The translations under genes were made by a program, and so were the position numbers. Of a stretch of 64,000 nt of DNA, positions 47,201-54,933 are shown piece by piece. The notes under the pieces are model-generated. The model was not told the origin of the DNA. It saw only the letters and a list, made by a program, of their open reading frames with translations, and made no database searches. The DNA is from Virgibacillus natechei. Its GTDB lineage: Bacteria > Bacillota > Bacilli > Bacillales > Amphibacillaceae. Numbering within the stretch: position 1 is the first letter of the stretch; each line of letters starts with the position of its first letter. The stretch covers positions 3,534,001-3,598,000 of the forward strand of contig NZ_CP110224.1 in the NCBI RefSeq assembly GCF_026013645.1, given 5' to 3'.

Positions 47201-47454
47201 GATCCAAACGTCTCAAATGCCGGACAGGTACAATATGTTTCAACTGACCCATTGGCAAAACCCTTCATATTAAGTTCAACAAAATAGTTTTCCGATCCAT
47301 GAACAGTAGCTGTCCATAACTGGTTATTAATATCATAAAGAAGATCACTTACTTTATCACGTTTAAAATAGTCCAATCCACGCTTATAAATAATATTTGG
47401 AAATAATTTTTGGATGTTGAAATCGCTAATTCTTTTCAATATTCTGTAACCCAC
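44266..47454 (-). CDS. ywqA: SNF2-family helicase with N-terminal SWIM zinc finger (YwqA-like)
   Basis: 1062 aa, soluble DNA-dependent ATPase. A SWIM zinc-finger CTCPAFETFGSCKH lies near residue 75-90, followed by a long bacterial SNF2-associated region. The ATPase core has motif I ILADDMGLGKTLQSIAYI (~640), motif II LILDEAQFIKN (DEAQ), ALSGTPIENS, and the helicase C half FSQFTSMHEIIIEKL, LISLKAGGTGLNLT and ATGRAHRFGQ. GTG at 47454 has a poor binding site; a TTG at 47439 is also possible. The layout equals B. subtilis YwqA; the cellular role is not settled. Confidence 0.9.
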   Translation of the reverse strand: MGYRILKRISDFNIQKLFPNIIYKRGLDYFKRDKVSDLLYDINNQLWTATVHGSENYFVELNMKGFANGSVETYCTCPAFETFGSCKHIAATLISVANRESGGSAPAFSNYDYQIANRFISALTSIQQPSTTTEILPEKVPMHVEFYCKWSFDKNLLIELKAGEKRRFVVKDAYDFLGNVLQGNEHYFTKTFTYNPETHYFLQQDLSIFELLYSILKNEQIYNGYTFYYNQGNVSDKRSIVIPPLVIRELFEKLVERDFTAETRDKQYNPVTLEEEALPFQFALTKNDRNDLMLTMEEIGDATYFKPYEMLFYQGTFYFPKKEQIPVLEEISEFGMNDLQLPINQTQADTFLSEVLPTLKKVGDVEIAKKVAEEIIQVPLRAKMYLEMKADLITGRLEYHYGDQLVDPFSGRKQNDVIIIRDVEKEQQIMSLIEHANFHYNGKELYIEADEEEIYKFLYNVLPLLDEQVELFLTSDIRNLIVENNPMPSTSVNLESSSNLLEIGFDIDGVDDSEINQIIEAVIEKKRYYRMQSGALLSLEGEEFSSMQQFFHDFEIKKDDLQDGNVHMPVFRGTQIDELIETNKNYDPSFRKLLNHLKSPEDQVYELPENLQGSLRNYQETGFQWFKSLSNYHLGGILADDMGLGKTLQSIAYIASEPSDHPHLVVAPSSVVYNWKNEFHKFAPDLNVAILTGSPIERKQKIAELTGMDVWITSYATLRQDIELYRELTFQTLILDEAQFIKNYATKTSQAIREIRAGRRFALSGTPIENSIEELWAIFQVILPGLMPSQRNFKQLSHEKIATMTKPFILRRLKNEVLKELPDKIESVSVSELTNDQKDLYVGYLRQVQQEASQSMAESGFNQNRMKILAGLTRLRQICCHPSLFIENYQGYSGKLEQLMDTVRNAIDNGKRMLIFSQFTSMHEIIIEKLKQEGIDYFYLHGGTPSQERVEMSERFNNGENSVFLISLKAGGTGLNLTGADTVILYDLWWNPAVEDQATGRAHRFGQKNVVQVIRLVTEGTIEEKIYDLQQKKRELIDQVIQPGETMLSSLSEDDVRELLSI

Positions 47455-47657
47455 TTTCTACAGTCTCGTTATACTTATTATAAACGAGAAGCGTTCGTTT
47501 TTAAACCAATGAATCTCTAACCAGGATTGGAGATCTAGCAATATATTATACGCATAAATTTATTAAAAGAGCGGAATGAGGGATGGGGTGTTTTGGATTT
47601 ACTTTGTGTTTTTTCATGTTAGTGAAAATTCCCCAAGCAAAGTTACCCTTATTAGAC

Positions 47658-48851
47658 TTATGCACCAGCGTTCTTCCGGGCTTTTACTAACAGGTAGGTA
47701 TACAGAATAATCGAAAGCAAGACAAACCCTGCTGACGTTACGTATATCGAACCATAACCAAAAACAGAAGCAAGCTGACCAAAGACAATAGCGCCAAGAC
47801 CAATTCCTAAATCGAAGAACGAGAAAAAAGTTGCATTTGCCATTCCCTTTCTGTTATTTGGTGCTTTCTCAACAGACCAAGCCTGTAAAGCCGGTTGCAC
47901 ACTGCCAAACCCCAGACCATAAAAGCCAGCAGCCACAAGCATTACCGCCGTGCTAGGGAGCCACGACAACAAAAGCATCGCAATAAAAATGAGTGATGCT
48001 CCAGGTAAAAATACATAAATATGTCCCCTCTTGTCATAAATCCTCCCGGCAAATGTTCTCGATATCATTAAAAAGATTGCATAAACGAGGAAGTATAGTT
48101 GAATGCCCGCTACATCTTGTTCTATCGCATAGAGTGGTAGGAATGTAGCGATCCCACCAAATGTTGTTGTAATGAAAAATAACAGCAATGATGGTTGCAA
48201 GGCGGTTTTTTCAAAAATATCAAATTTAACCGTTGTCGTTTTTTGCTCGGATTTCTCTACTTTTTTATAACGTATTTGCGAAGAAAAAATGAGTGCAATT
48301 AATCCAAATGCGGCACAAATTAAAAATAACTGTGTAAAGGAAATACTGCCCACCAACGTAAGTCCAAGTGCTGGCCCAAACGCAAGTGCAAGATTTCCGG
48401 ACAGACCGAAATAGCCCATTCCTTCGCCACGGCGCTTAGGTGGTATCAAGTCGGTGGCAATCGTTCCACCCGCTGTTGTAGAAAACCCCCAACCAATACC
48501 TTGCACGATACGGACCGCAAATAATAGACCGATGCTTGCTATGAAGGCATATGTACCGATCGAAAGTACAAAAATAGCCAAACCCGTCATATACACAAAT
48601 GCCCTGCCCTTTGATTCAAGCGCATGCCCAGCATAAGGTCGAAACAATAAAGCAGAGAATGTAAAAATACCAACAACCACCCCAACTAATTGGTCACTGC
48701 CACCTAGATCCTTCAAGAATAAAGGAATCGTTGGGAGCGTCATCTGGAATCCCAAAAACACAAAGAAATTAGCTAGACAAATAAACACAAAATCACGCGT
48801 CCAAATCTTATCGACTTTCGGCGCACTTTGCGTGTTTGGTTGCGAACTCAT
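47658..48851 (-). CDS. MFS transporter (YwoG/YfkF-like drug exporter type)
   Basis: 397 aa, twelve helices. N-terminal RDFVFICLANFFVFLGFQMTLPTIPLFLKDLGG, the A-like loop RPYAGHALESKGR, and RIVQGIGWGFSTTAGGTIATDLIPPKRRGEGMGYFGLSGNLALAFGP, motif C region. The second half has the loop SRTFAGRIYDKRGH. Start ATG behind AAAGGGAG. Proton-driven export is inferred from family membership; no local regulator is present. Confidence 0.88.
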   Translation of the reverse strand: MSSQPNTQSAPKVDKIWTRDFVFICLANFFVFLGFQMTLPTIPLFLKDLGGSDQLVGVVVGIFTFSALLFRPYAGHALESKGRAFVYMTGLAIFVLSIGTYAFIASIGLLFAVRIVQGIGWGFSTTAGGTIATDLIPPKRRGEGMGYFGLSGNLALAFGPALGLTLVGSISFTQLFLICAAFGLIALIFSSQIRYKKVEKSEQKTTTVKFDIFEKTALQPSLLLFFITTTFGGIATFLPLYAIEQDVAGIQLYFLVYAIFLMISRTFAGRIYDKRGHIYVFLPGASLIFIAMLLLSWLPSTAVMLVAAGFYGLGFGSVQPALQAWSVEKAPNNRKGMANATFFSFFDLGIGLGAIVFGQLASVFGYGSIYVTSAGFVLLSIILYTYLLVKARKNAGA

Positions 48852-48952
48852 TTAAGACTCCCTTTCCTTCGTCACTCGAAATATATTATACATGAGTGGG
48901 GGATCTTTTGGAAGGTTATGGGCTTACTTGAGGTGGTTGTTGTAATTGTTCA

Positions 48953-49048
48953 GCGCTCGGGACGTTTGGTTCCGCGATCAGGAGGCGCTGTTCAGCGATC
49001 AGGGCGGGGTGTCCCGCGTTCCGGGTGCCGACCAGCGTTCGAGGATCC
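48953..49048. repeat. 21-bp tandem minisatellite
   Basis: Three exact-length 21-bp units beginning GCGMTC (48953, 48974, 48995), a 19-bp unit (49016) and a partial unit (49035). They are GC-rich in a low-GC setting. In one frame they read as seven-residue repeats (QRSGRLV, PRSGGAV, QRSGRGV, PRSGCRP), but there is no sign of real translation. It lies between the MFS and TauE-type genes. Confidence 0.8.
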
Positions 49049-49055
49049 ATCGGCC

Positions 49056-49772
49056 TCAAATTTGCTGTATCAACAAATAAATACCACTGAAAAACAACAA
49101 TACATATGTCAGCAACCGAAAGAATCGCTGATTAATCCGCTTAAACATTACCTGCCCCAGTACTAATCCGATTATGACAAGCGGTAGACCCGCTACACTA
49201 GATAGCCAGATTTCTTTTGATGTACCTGCAAAACTAACTTGAATAAGTAAGCTCACAAAATAGACGAACAAATAAAAAGCCAATATCGTGCCACGTAGTT
49301 TTTCCTTCGTTGTATTCGTTCCTGAAAAATATAATAAGACAGGCGGGCCAGGCATACCTATACTAGTTGTAAGTCCACCCGCAACTCCGCCAATCGTCAC
49401 ATCCCGTCTCATTGTTTGTGCTATGCGAAAGTTAAGAACCAATAATAAACTAAGCAGTAAAATCAGAACACCTACACCGAGTTTTAATAACGTCATATCC
49501 ATTACCAAAAATACGACTATACCTATCGGCAGGCCAACTATACTTCCATGTACCAATCGCTTCACCATACCCACATCAATGTCTTTTCTGATTTTCATGA
49601 TTAGGGAACAGGAAATAACAAGGGACAAGATCAAGTTAATTTGTACCGCTTCGCGAGGGTCGAACAATAATAACAGAAACGGTGTTGCTACAATTGAAAA
49701 TCCGAACCCAGTACTTGTTTGTAAAATAGAAGCAATTAAAATAATAAAACTGAATAATAGAAATGAATCCAA
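49056..49772 (-). CDS. TauE/SafE-family sulfite or anion exporter
   Basis: ~238 aa with seven to eight membrane helices and the paired TauE motifs: TGFGFSIVATPFLLLLFDPREAVQ in the first half and GGVAGGLTTSIGMPGPPVLLYF in the second. Relatives export sulfite, sulfoacetate or similar anions. A GTG at 49781 is possible, but TAGGTG lies 6 nt before the TTG at 49772, which I take as the start. Monocistronic. Confidence 0.85.
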   Translation of the reverse strand: MDSFLLFSFIILIASILQTSTGFGFSIVATPFLLLLFDPREAVQINLILSLVISCSLIMKIRKDIDVGMVKRLVHGSIVGLPIGIVVFLVMDMTLLKLGVGVLILLLSLLLVLNFRIAQTMRRDVTIGGVAGGLTTSIGMPGPPVLLYFSGTNTTKEKLRGTILAFYLFVYFVSLLIQVSFAGTSKEIWLSSVAGLPLVIIGLVLGQVMFKRINQRFFRLLTYVLLFFSGIYLLIQQI

Positions 49773-49862
49773 TGAACACACCTACAATTTTTAAGCAATA
49801 ACGTACATTTTACCATAATTAAAACTGCCCAGGAATTAATCCTAGGCAGTTTTATAATAACC

Positions 49863-50495
49863 TTATTCTTCAATCGTTCCGCAAGCAATACGATCTCCGG
49901 CATCACCAGCTGGATCTGTTTCATAATCATCCTCTTCAGCGTGGATCATTAGTGATGTCCCGCCATTTGAATACAGTGAATTATCCTCACCCTTATTTAA
50001 GGTCACCATTTCTGCAGTTACCTCTTCATCAACGGTACCATCTTCGTTCACTTCTATATTAGGTAAATCCCCCGCATGCGGGCCGTCTGGGTTATCGAAT
50101 CCGTGGCTCGCTTCAGTAGGATTAAAATGTCCTCCAGCTGATTCAAAGTCTGATTGTTCACATTCAGCATTTTCATGTATGTGAAATCCGTGCTTTCCTT
50201 CTGGTAAGTCAGACCCTTCCAGTTTAATCGTTACACCTGTATCTGCTTCGGTTAGGGTTGCGGTTGCTACTACCGTCCCATCATCTCCGCCTAGTGAAAC
50301 TAATTTCTCTTCTTCTTCAGTAGCACTGTTTTGTTCTCCGTCCGTATCTGTAGTACCTCCGTCGGCTCCCTCTTCCTGTCCTTGCTCCGTTCGATCTTCT
50401 TGATTTTCGCTTCCCTGTCCCTCTTCTTCTCCAGTACAGGCACTTATGATAACGGCTAAAGTGAGCACAAATACAGTCATCATCCAACGCTTCAT
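49863..50495 (-). CDS. Cu-Zn superoxide dismutase-like lipoprotein (YojM-like)
   Basis: 210 aa. Lipoprotein signal (lipobox ISAC, Cys ~20), a Glu/Gln/Gly-rich linker to ~65, then the SOD_Cu domain. Metal ligands appear complete: HGFHIHE (two Cu His), GGHFNPTEASHG, HAGDLPN (Zn His and Asp) and LMIHAEEDDY. The arginine of GDRIACG is also kept. Some Bacillus YojM proteins have lost copper ligands; here all seem present, so real dismutase activity on the cell surface is plausible. Confidence 0.88.
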   Translation of the reverse strand: MKRWMMTVFVLTLAVIISACTGEEEGQGSENQEDRTEQGQEEGADGGTTDTDGEQNSATEEEEKLVSLGGDDGTVVATATLTEADTGVTIKLEGSDLPEGKHGFHIHENAECEQSDFESAGGHFNPTEASHGFDNPDGPHAGDLPNIEVNEDGTVDEEVTAEMVTLNKGEDNSLYSNGGTSLMIHAEEDDYETDPAGDAGDRIACGTIEE

Positions 50496-50652
50496 TTAAC
50501 GTTTCTCCCTTCTAAGTAAGTTACTGGTATTTTTCACGTAACGGGAGATATTTAAACATTCATATGAAAACAGCTTTGTAGAGTGATTATAGTGCGTATT
50601 AAAAATTTTTATTACTGAGTTTTAGAAAAGTTGATCAGTTCCCCCCTTATAT

Positions 50653-50727
50653 ATGAAAAATGGAGAACTTGTAAAAAAATATCCGAATGATGATATTGTA
50701 CCCTTGAATAAAAATGCTGAATCTTAA
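50653..50727 (+). pseudogene. Possible short coding remnant
   Basis: An open frame MKNGELVKKYPNDDIVPLNK... of 24 residues with natural-looking composition but no binding site and no recognisable partner. It may be the tail of a lost gene at the edge of the decayed region. Low certainty. Confidence 0.25.
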
Positions 50728-50761
50728 TGCAGACGCATCAACTTCTTTGTAATTTAATTTT

Positions 50762-51170
50762 TTACCTATCCCATATTCTTGCTACTTCTTTTAATTTCGC
50801 TTTATCAAAAACTAGTTTATAAATATCCGGCATATCAAGTTCTCTCCAAAACTTAAAACCATTTTTTTATCAAAGTAGTTCATAATTTAACCATTATATT
50901 ACCGTGTGTACCTACGGCTATGTTTTTACCTTCATAATTGTCTAATACCTTTAAAGTTGCCTTAACACCCATATTTTGTGCGATAACATTGGATTCCCCA
51001 CCATCCCAGCAAAAGGTTTCTTCTTCCCATACTTTTGTTATTGCTAAATCAAAATCCTCGACAGGACCTTCAGACAATTTCCGTTCTTTAAAATCACTCT
51101 TAATTATAACTTCTTTACCAATAATTTGAGAAACTCCTTCAACTGTTTGAATTGCCCTTTTTTATGGACT
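50762..51170 (-). pseudogene. Decayed histidine phosphatase family gene
   Basis: Translated fragments in order look like a phosphoglycerate-mutase-type phosphatase: SP(stop)KRAIQTVEGVSQIIGKE, then KVWEEETFCWDGGESNVIAQN, VGTHGNIMV (the second catalytic His), and after a frameshift FWRELDMPDIYKLVFDKAKL and AKLKEVARIWDR with a proper stop. The N-terminal RHG active-site part is missing, and there is a nonsense codon plus at least one frameshift. Clearly inactive. Confidence 0.75.
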
Positions 51171-51246
51171 TGAAATGACATAACTAATATTTTATTTCTC
51201 AAGTGTTTGAGTAATTCTATGTAGGTGGCGGAAGGAGCTGATTAAA

Positions 51247-51659
51247 TTGACGATCAATTTCCATAATCCAGATAACAAAGACAGTTATTCAACCCGAAAG
51301 GCAGACACTAGTTGGCATGATACAATTAAGAAGATGATCGATATGCAGGATATTCATTATGCAGTGGATGTAAGTTGTGGAGGTGGTATCTATTCAAGAG
51401 CCTTAACTGATATGGGAGTTGCTGCTGTGACTGGTGTTGATTTTTCAAGGACGATGATTGAGGAACCATCCTTATCCAAGATAGGACCCCTTTTGACTGC
51501 TTGCTGGGTGGAGGCAATGATCCAGTTGCACCTAGAATCAGTATTTTCATTTTTATTACTCCATCAACTAACAATTTATTTGATAAAACGGAATACTCTG
51601 TTTTTAATGTTTCTTATTCTACTAGATGTTTCAATATAAAGCATGAATCCTTAATGCAG
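51247..51659 (+). pseudogene. Truncated class I SAM-dependent methyltransferase
   Basis: It starts with TTG behind GGAAGGAG and reads HNPDNKDSYSTRKADTSWH, then the SAM-binding motif VDVSCGGGIYSRAL (first Gly changed to Ser) and GVAAVTGVDFSRTMIE, and then loses homology. In another frame from 51477, QDRTPFDCLLGGGND resembles a later part of the same family. An internal deletion of roughly a hundred codons plus a frameshift is the simplest reading. Related to B. subtilis YxbB-type proteins. Confidence 0.65.
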
Positions 51660-51831
51660 TAGCATATTATCATATCCATTAAATGGGTTGGAAACACCTT
51701 TATAATAAATGGCTGAAGATCAGCATCTACGATCCACACGTGCAAATTAACCCGGGTGGTGAGGCACACCCGAGTTCCTATTTCCAAACGTCTGAGGCAG
51801 TGAGCTTTTACGACAGCCTCATTTGAAATTT

Positions 51832-51997
51832 CTAATTGCGGTGTTGAACGAGGTCAATTTTAGCTAATACGACGTGTGCTAATCCGAAACCAAATACGGT
51901 GTTTAAACCATTTTATTGAAACCAGGCTTTTGTTTTAATCCATAGCCTGTAGCGGTTACGGCAGTGCGTAATTCAGTTGGAATCATACCTTCATGAA
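51832..51997 (-). pseudogene. Possible beta-ketoacyl synthase C-terminal relic
   Basis: Two fragments in neighbouring frames, IHEGMIPTEL and, after a frameshift, GLNTVFGFGLAHVVLAKI. They recall the IHEG(M/I)IP and NSFGFGGxNxxL motifs of FabF-type condensing enzymes in the right order and distance. The sequence is short, so this is tentative. The rest of the 51660-52090 gap shows only a hairpin AACCCGGGTG/CACCCGAGTT near 51748. Confidence 0.3.
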
Positions 51998-52091
51998 TAA
52001 TTCATCGTAATTTCCCTCCACAACGTTTTGATGTTTAAACACCAGCAATTATACGATTGTATATCTAAGATGGAATATCCAAATCCGGCAT

Positions 52092-52421
52092 TTATAAATC
52101 TCTATCCTTTTCAGGGAAGTCTCTGGAAGAATCGTTTAAATTAGATGCATCTGTTTCATCACTAAATTCTGTACCATAATTTAATTTCCTGGATTCTCTT
52201 CCCCGATCATTGCCATGTTCAGTTTCATCCATTGGCTCAAATAATAATGTCAGGCAGAACAAGGCACTAATTCCAACAAGTGTATACACTACTCTTGACA
52301 ATGCTGCTTCTTGTCCACCAAACAGCGATGCGACTAAGTCCCATTGAAATAATCCAATCAGTCCCCAATTAATACCACCGATTATTAATAATGCTAACGC
52401 AATACGTTGAACTGTTCTCAA
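52092..52421 (-). CDS. yuzA: DUF378 membrane protein (YuzA-like) with acidic tail
   Basis: About 110 residues: two membrane helices of the DUF378 domain (RIALALLIIGGINWGLIGLFQWDLVASLFGG and VVYTLVGISALFCLTLLF), then a charged C-terminal tail of ~45 residues longer than usual. Longer in-frame starts exist, but GGAGGTG lies five bases before the TTG at 52421, giving MRTVQRIALAL. Function unknown. Confidence 0.82.
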   Translation of the reverse strand: MRTVQRIALALLIIGGINWGLIGLFQWDLVASLFGGQEAALSRVVYTLVGISALFCLTLLFEPMDETEHGNDRGRESRKLNYGTEFSDETDASNLNDSSRDFPEKDRDL

Positions 52422-52640
52422 GGTTACACCTCCTATTTCTAAAAGCGCAATATGAACTACGTCTATTACGCCCATTTTATTGACACAACTTTTTTATTAC
52501 AGCCCTTCCATAAGAAAATTCGGGCATGCGCTTATTGTTTGTGTTACTGGCCATTTCATACAATTTTTTTGGAAACACGGGTGAAAGAAACCTTTTGAAG
52601 CACTTGATCATATACTAACCGATAGTTGGGAGGTTATATG

Positions 52641-53567
52641 ATGGGGGTCTTTGTACAGGAGATGCTCCAGCTCTACCTTATTGCGGTGGTGGGGTTTACA
52701 GTAAGAAAAACAAAAATACTTAATGAAGAGGCGAATCATGTACTGACACAGCTGATCTTATATATTACATTACCCGCTCTCATTTTATTCTCATTGAATA
52801 TTCAATTTTCCTTTGCTTTGTTAGGAGATTTTTTATGGTTGATGTTGATGTCTGCCTATATCCTTCTATTGTCCATTTTTTTAGCTAGTTGGATGCGGAA
52901 GCGATCACAGCTTTCAACAAATAAGAAAAGTGTGTACGAGGGTCTTATTATTTTTGGCAATCAGGGATATATTGGCTACGCTGTCGTTTTTGCCGTTTTT
53001 GGGGAGCAGGGAATCGTTTATTTAACGATGTTTAATATCGTATACTTTATTCTCATATGGATCTATGGTATTTACTTATTTACCAGGGATACAGTTGCAA
53101 TTGAGTGGAAAAAAATCTTCCTGAATCCGGGAGTTCTTTTCACATCGATCGGATTGATCATTTTCTTTCTCCCAATTAGCTTGCCTGTTATGCTTGCAAA
53201 TACCCTGGAGAGTGTTGGAAAAATGACGATTCCGCTATCCATGATTTTAATGGGCAGCTTAATCGCGAATGTAAGTTTCAAAGACATCCTATTTTTATTA
53301 AAAGATAAATACATATGGAAATCTGCCATGGCGAAGCTGCTCTTTATCCCGCTATTACTACTACCTTTTGCTGCATTCTCTATACCATTTAGCCTATTTG
53401 CGGTTGCCTTTCTTGTTGCAGGAATGCCATCAGCTCCTACGATGTCGCTTTATGCGCAGAAATTCGGAGGCGATGCCCTTTTTGCTTCCTTGGGCGTATT
53501 AGTATCCAGTCTGTTATGTGCTTTTAGTATCCCATTGCTTTACTTTATTTTGTATCTCTTATACTAA
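52641..53567 (+). CDS. AEC-family (auxin efflux carrier-like) transporter
   Basis: ~308 aa with ten membrane helices in two halves. It starts MGVFVQEMLQLYLIAVVGFTVRKTKILNEEANHVLTQL, the usual Mem_trans opening, and has GNQGYIGYAVVFAVFGEQG. GGGAGG is 7 nt before ATG 52641; ATG 52638 is an alternative. Bacterial AEC proteins move malate, malonate or other organic acids; the substrate here cannot be inferred. Single gene. Confidence 0.85.
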   Translation: MGVFVQEMLQLYLIAVVGFTVRKTKILNEEANHVLTQLILYITLPALILFSLNIQFSFALLGDFLWLMLMSAYILLLSIFLASWMRKRSQLSTNKKSVYEGLIIFGNQGYIGYAVVFAVFGEQGIVYLTMFNIVYFILIWIYGIYLFTRDTVAIEWKKIFLNPGVLFTSIGLIIFFLPISLPVMLANTLESVGKMTIPLSMILMGSLIANVSFKDILFLLKDKYIWKSAMAKLLFIPLLLLPFAAFSIPFSLFAVAFLVAGMPSAPTMSLYAQKFGGDALFASLGVLVSSLLCAFSIPLLYFILYLLY

Positions 53568-53640
53568 TTTGGTATGTGTTATATCTTACTTGTTCATACT
53601 ATTCACAAAGACCTTTCACACAGGACAGGAGTGAGTATAA

Positions 53641-54054
53641 GTGATTGAACTAAAAACAGCTATTGAAGGAAAGAAAACATACTTCGGACAAATGAGAAAA
53701 TTACTTAAGCCTATGGGTTACACGTTGTGTGGGAACTGGGAGTATGACAGAGCCTTTTTCGACGGATTATTATGGAGAGATGCTGGCGAGACGATTTACA
53801 TAAGAATTCCATTTCACGTCTTAGACGGAGAACTGGATAACGATGACACCTATATAGAGTTTGGAACACCCTTCGTAATTAAACATGTCGTTCATATCGG
53901 CTTAGATAGGGATGCTGATTCATTACTTCTCACTGCAGCAGGGGGACTAAATCAGTTTCAGGAACCGATTGATAGAGATGGCTACATAAAAGACAAAAAT
54001 GAATGGGAAAAAAGCGGTGAACAGGCTATAGAATATATCATGGATCATATTTAA
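53641..54054 (+). CDS. yugN: YugN-like family protein
   Basis: 137 residues. YugN-like pattern: GNWEYDRAFFDGLLW, DGELDNDDTYIEFGTPFVIKHVVHIGLD and a C-terminal IDRDGYIKDKNEWEKSGEQAIEYI. Cytoplasmic, conserved in Bacillaceae, function unknown. GTG start at 53641 with AGGAGTG upstream. It stands alone, convergent with the doxX-type gene. Confidence 0.88.
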   Translation: MIELKTAIEGKKTYFGQMRKLLKPMGYTLCGNWEYDRAFFDGLLWRDAGETIYIRIPFHVLDGELDNDDTYIEFGTPFVIKHVVHIGLDRDADSLLLTAAGGLNQFQEPIDRDGYIKDKNEWEKSGEQAIEYIMDHI

Positions 54055-54071
54055 GAGAAGCGGTTATATTA

Positions 54072-54113
54072 AAAAAGAGCTAAACCTCTTGAGATCAGGC
54101 CAGCCCTTTTATT
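54072..54113 (-). terminator. Weak terminator between convergent genes
   Basis: Leftward reading gives a GGGCT.../AGCTC stem with mismatches followed by TTTTTT. It lies just after the doxX-type stop. Confidence 0.4.
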
Positions 54114-54117
54114 TTAC

Positions 54118-54642
54118 CTATGCAACAACCGTTTCCTCGTTTTCTTGTTTGTTCGTTTTTTTTGTCGCTGTTATTTTGCTCTTCAAGAAAGGAAGAACCC
54201 ATCTGTCTAAGCCATACCTACCTGCATTATAACCTGCAACCATTAGGAATACAGTGATAATAACCATTTGCGCGTTTGTACTTACGGTGCCACTGAATAG
54301 GAATGCGAAGTTCATGGTGATACCCATTAGTGCTGAGAAGTTTGTAAAGATACCTAGGATCAGTGCGATACCTACTAGCAATTCGCCCCACATAACCATT
54401 CCTGTAAATAAGCCGGCATTTGGTAAAGCCATTGTTTCTAAAAAGGTTCCCCACCATGCCTGAACAGTTGCACCTTCACCAGTTGAATTAGCAATTGCCC
54501 CTTGGATAAATCCACCTGCGTCAAATTCTCCTCCAACAATTTTTCCATAGCCACTTGTGAGCCATTGATACCCAATATAAATTCTTAAGAAAGCTAATAC
54601 GCCTGCAAAAATTTTATTATTGCGAATGAAGTTCATAATCAT
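54118..54642 (-). CDS. DoxX-family membrane protein
   Basis: ~174 aa with four helices. DoxX pattern: LAFLRIYIGYQWLTSGYGKI near the N-terminus, GELLVGIALILGIFTNFSALMG in the middle, and GRYGLDRWVLPFLKSK near the end. The first ATG (54651) overlaps AAGGAG; the ATG at 54642 has 9-nt spacing and is preferred. DoxX-like proteins are membrane partners of redox enzymes in some organisms; no partner is seen here. Confidence 0.85.
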   Translation of the reverse strand: MIMNFIRNNKIFAGVLAFLRIYIGYQWLTSGYGKIVGGEFDAGGFIQGAIANSTGEGATVQAWWGTFLETMALPNAGLFTGMVMWGELLVGIALILGIFTNFSALMGITMNFAFLFSGTVSTNAQMVIITVFLMVAGYNAGRYGLDRWVLPFLKSKITATKKTNKQENEETVVA

Positions 54643-54855
54643 AATTTCCATCTCCTTATAATTTTATCTTGTTCATTATTTCACAATATATTGTAAATGT
54701 GTTTCTTTATTACAATTACATCATACCATGGTTTTTATATAGTGAAAATAACTTTGTTCAGTATTTCACAATTTGTTAATAAAGTTGTGGCTAAAATGTG
54801 AACATATATTAGACCCTCTTACATTTAAAATTCTAAATCCATTTTTAAAATACCC

Positions 54856-54883
54856 TTGACTTCTAACAAAGTTCTTTTATACT
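54856..54883 (+). promoter_or_regulatory. Promoter of the GntR-ABC operon
   Basis: TTGACT (54856-54861), 16-bp spacer, TATACT (54878-54883). It directly overlaps a dyad operator. Confidence 0.75.
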
Positions 54884-54905
54884 GTTTATATACACATACA
54901 CAGCA
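54880..54905 (+). promoter_or_regulatory. Candidate GntR operator
   Basis: TACTGTTTAT and ATACACAGCA form an inverted repeat (8 of 10 positions) with a 6-bp centre, starting inside the -10 element. It is well placed for autorepression by the GntR protein encoded two genes on. Confidence 0.55.
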
Positions 54906-54933
54906 GAACAGTTCAAAAGGAGGACACCACACC

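Noticed and set aside
48828..49166. 112-codon open frame across the minisatellite
   Set aside because: It overlaps the MFS start and the TauE-type gene antisense; the repeat gives an artificial Arg/Ser/Gly-rich peptide with no binding site.
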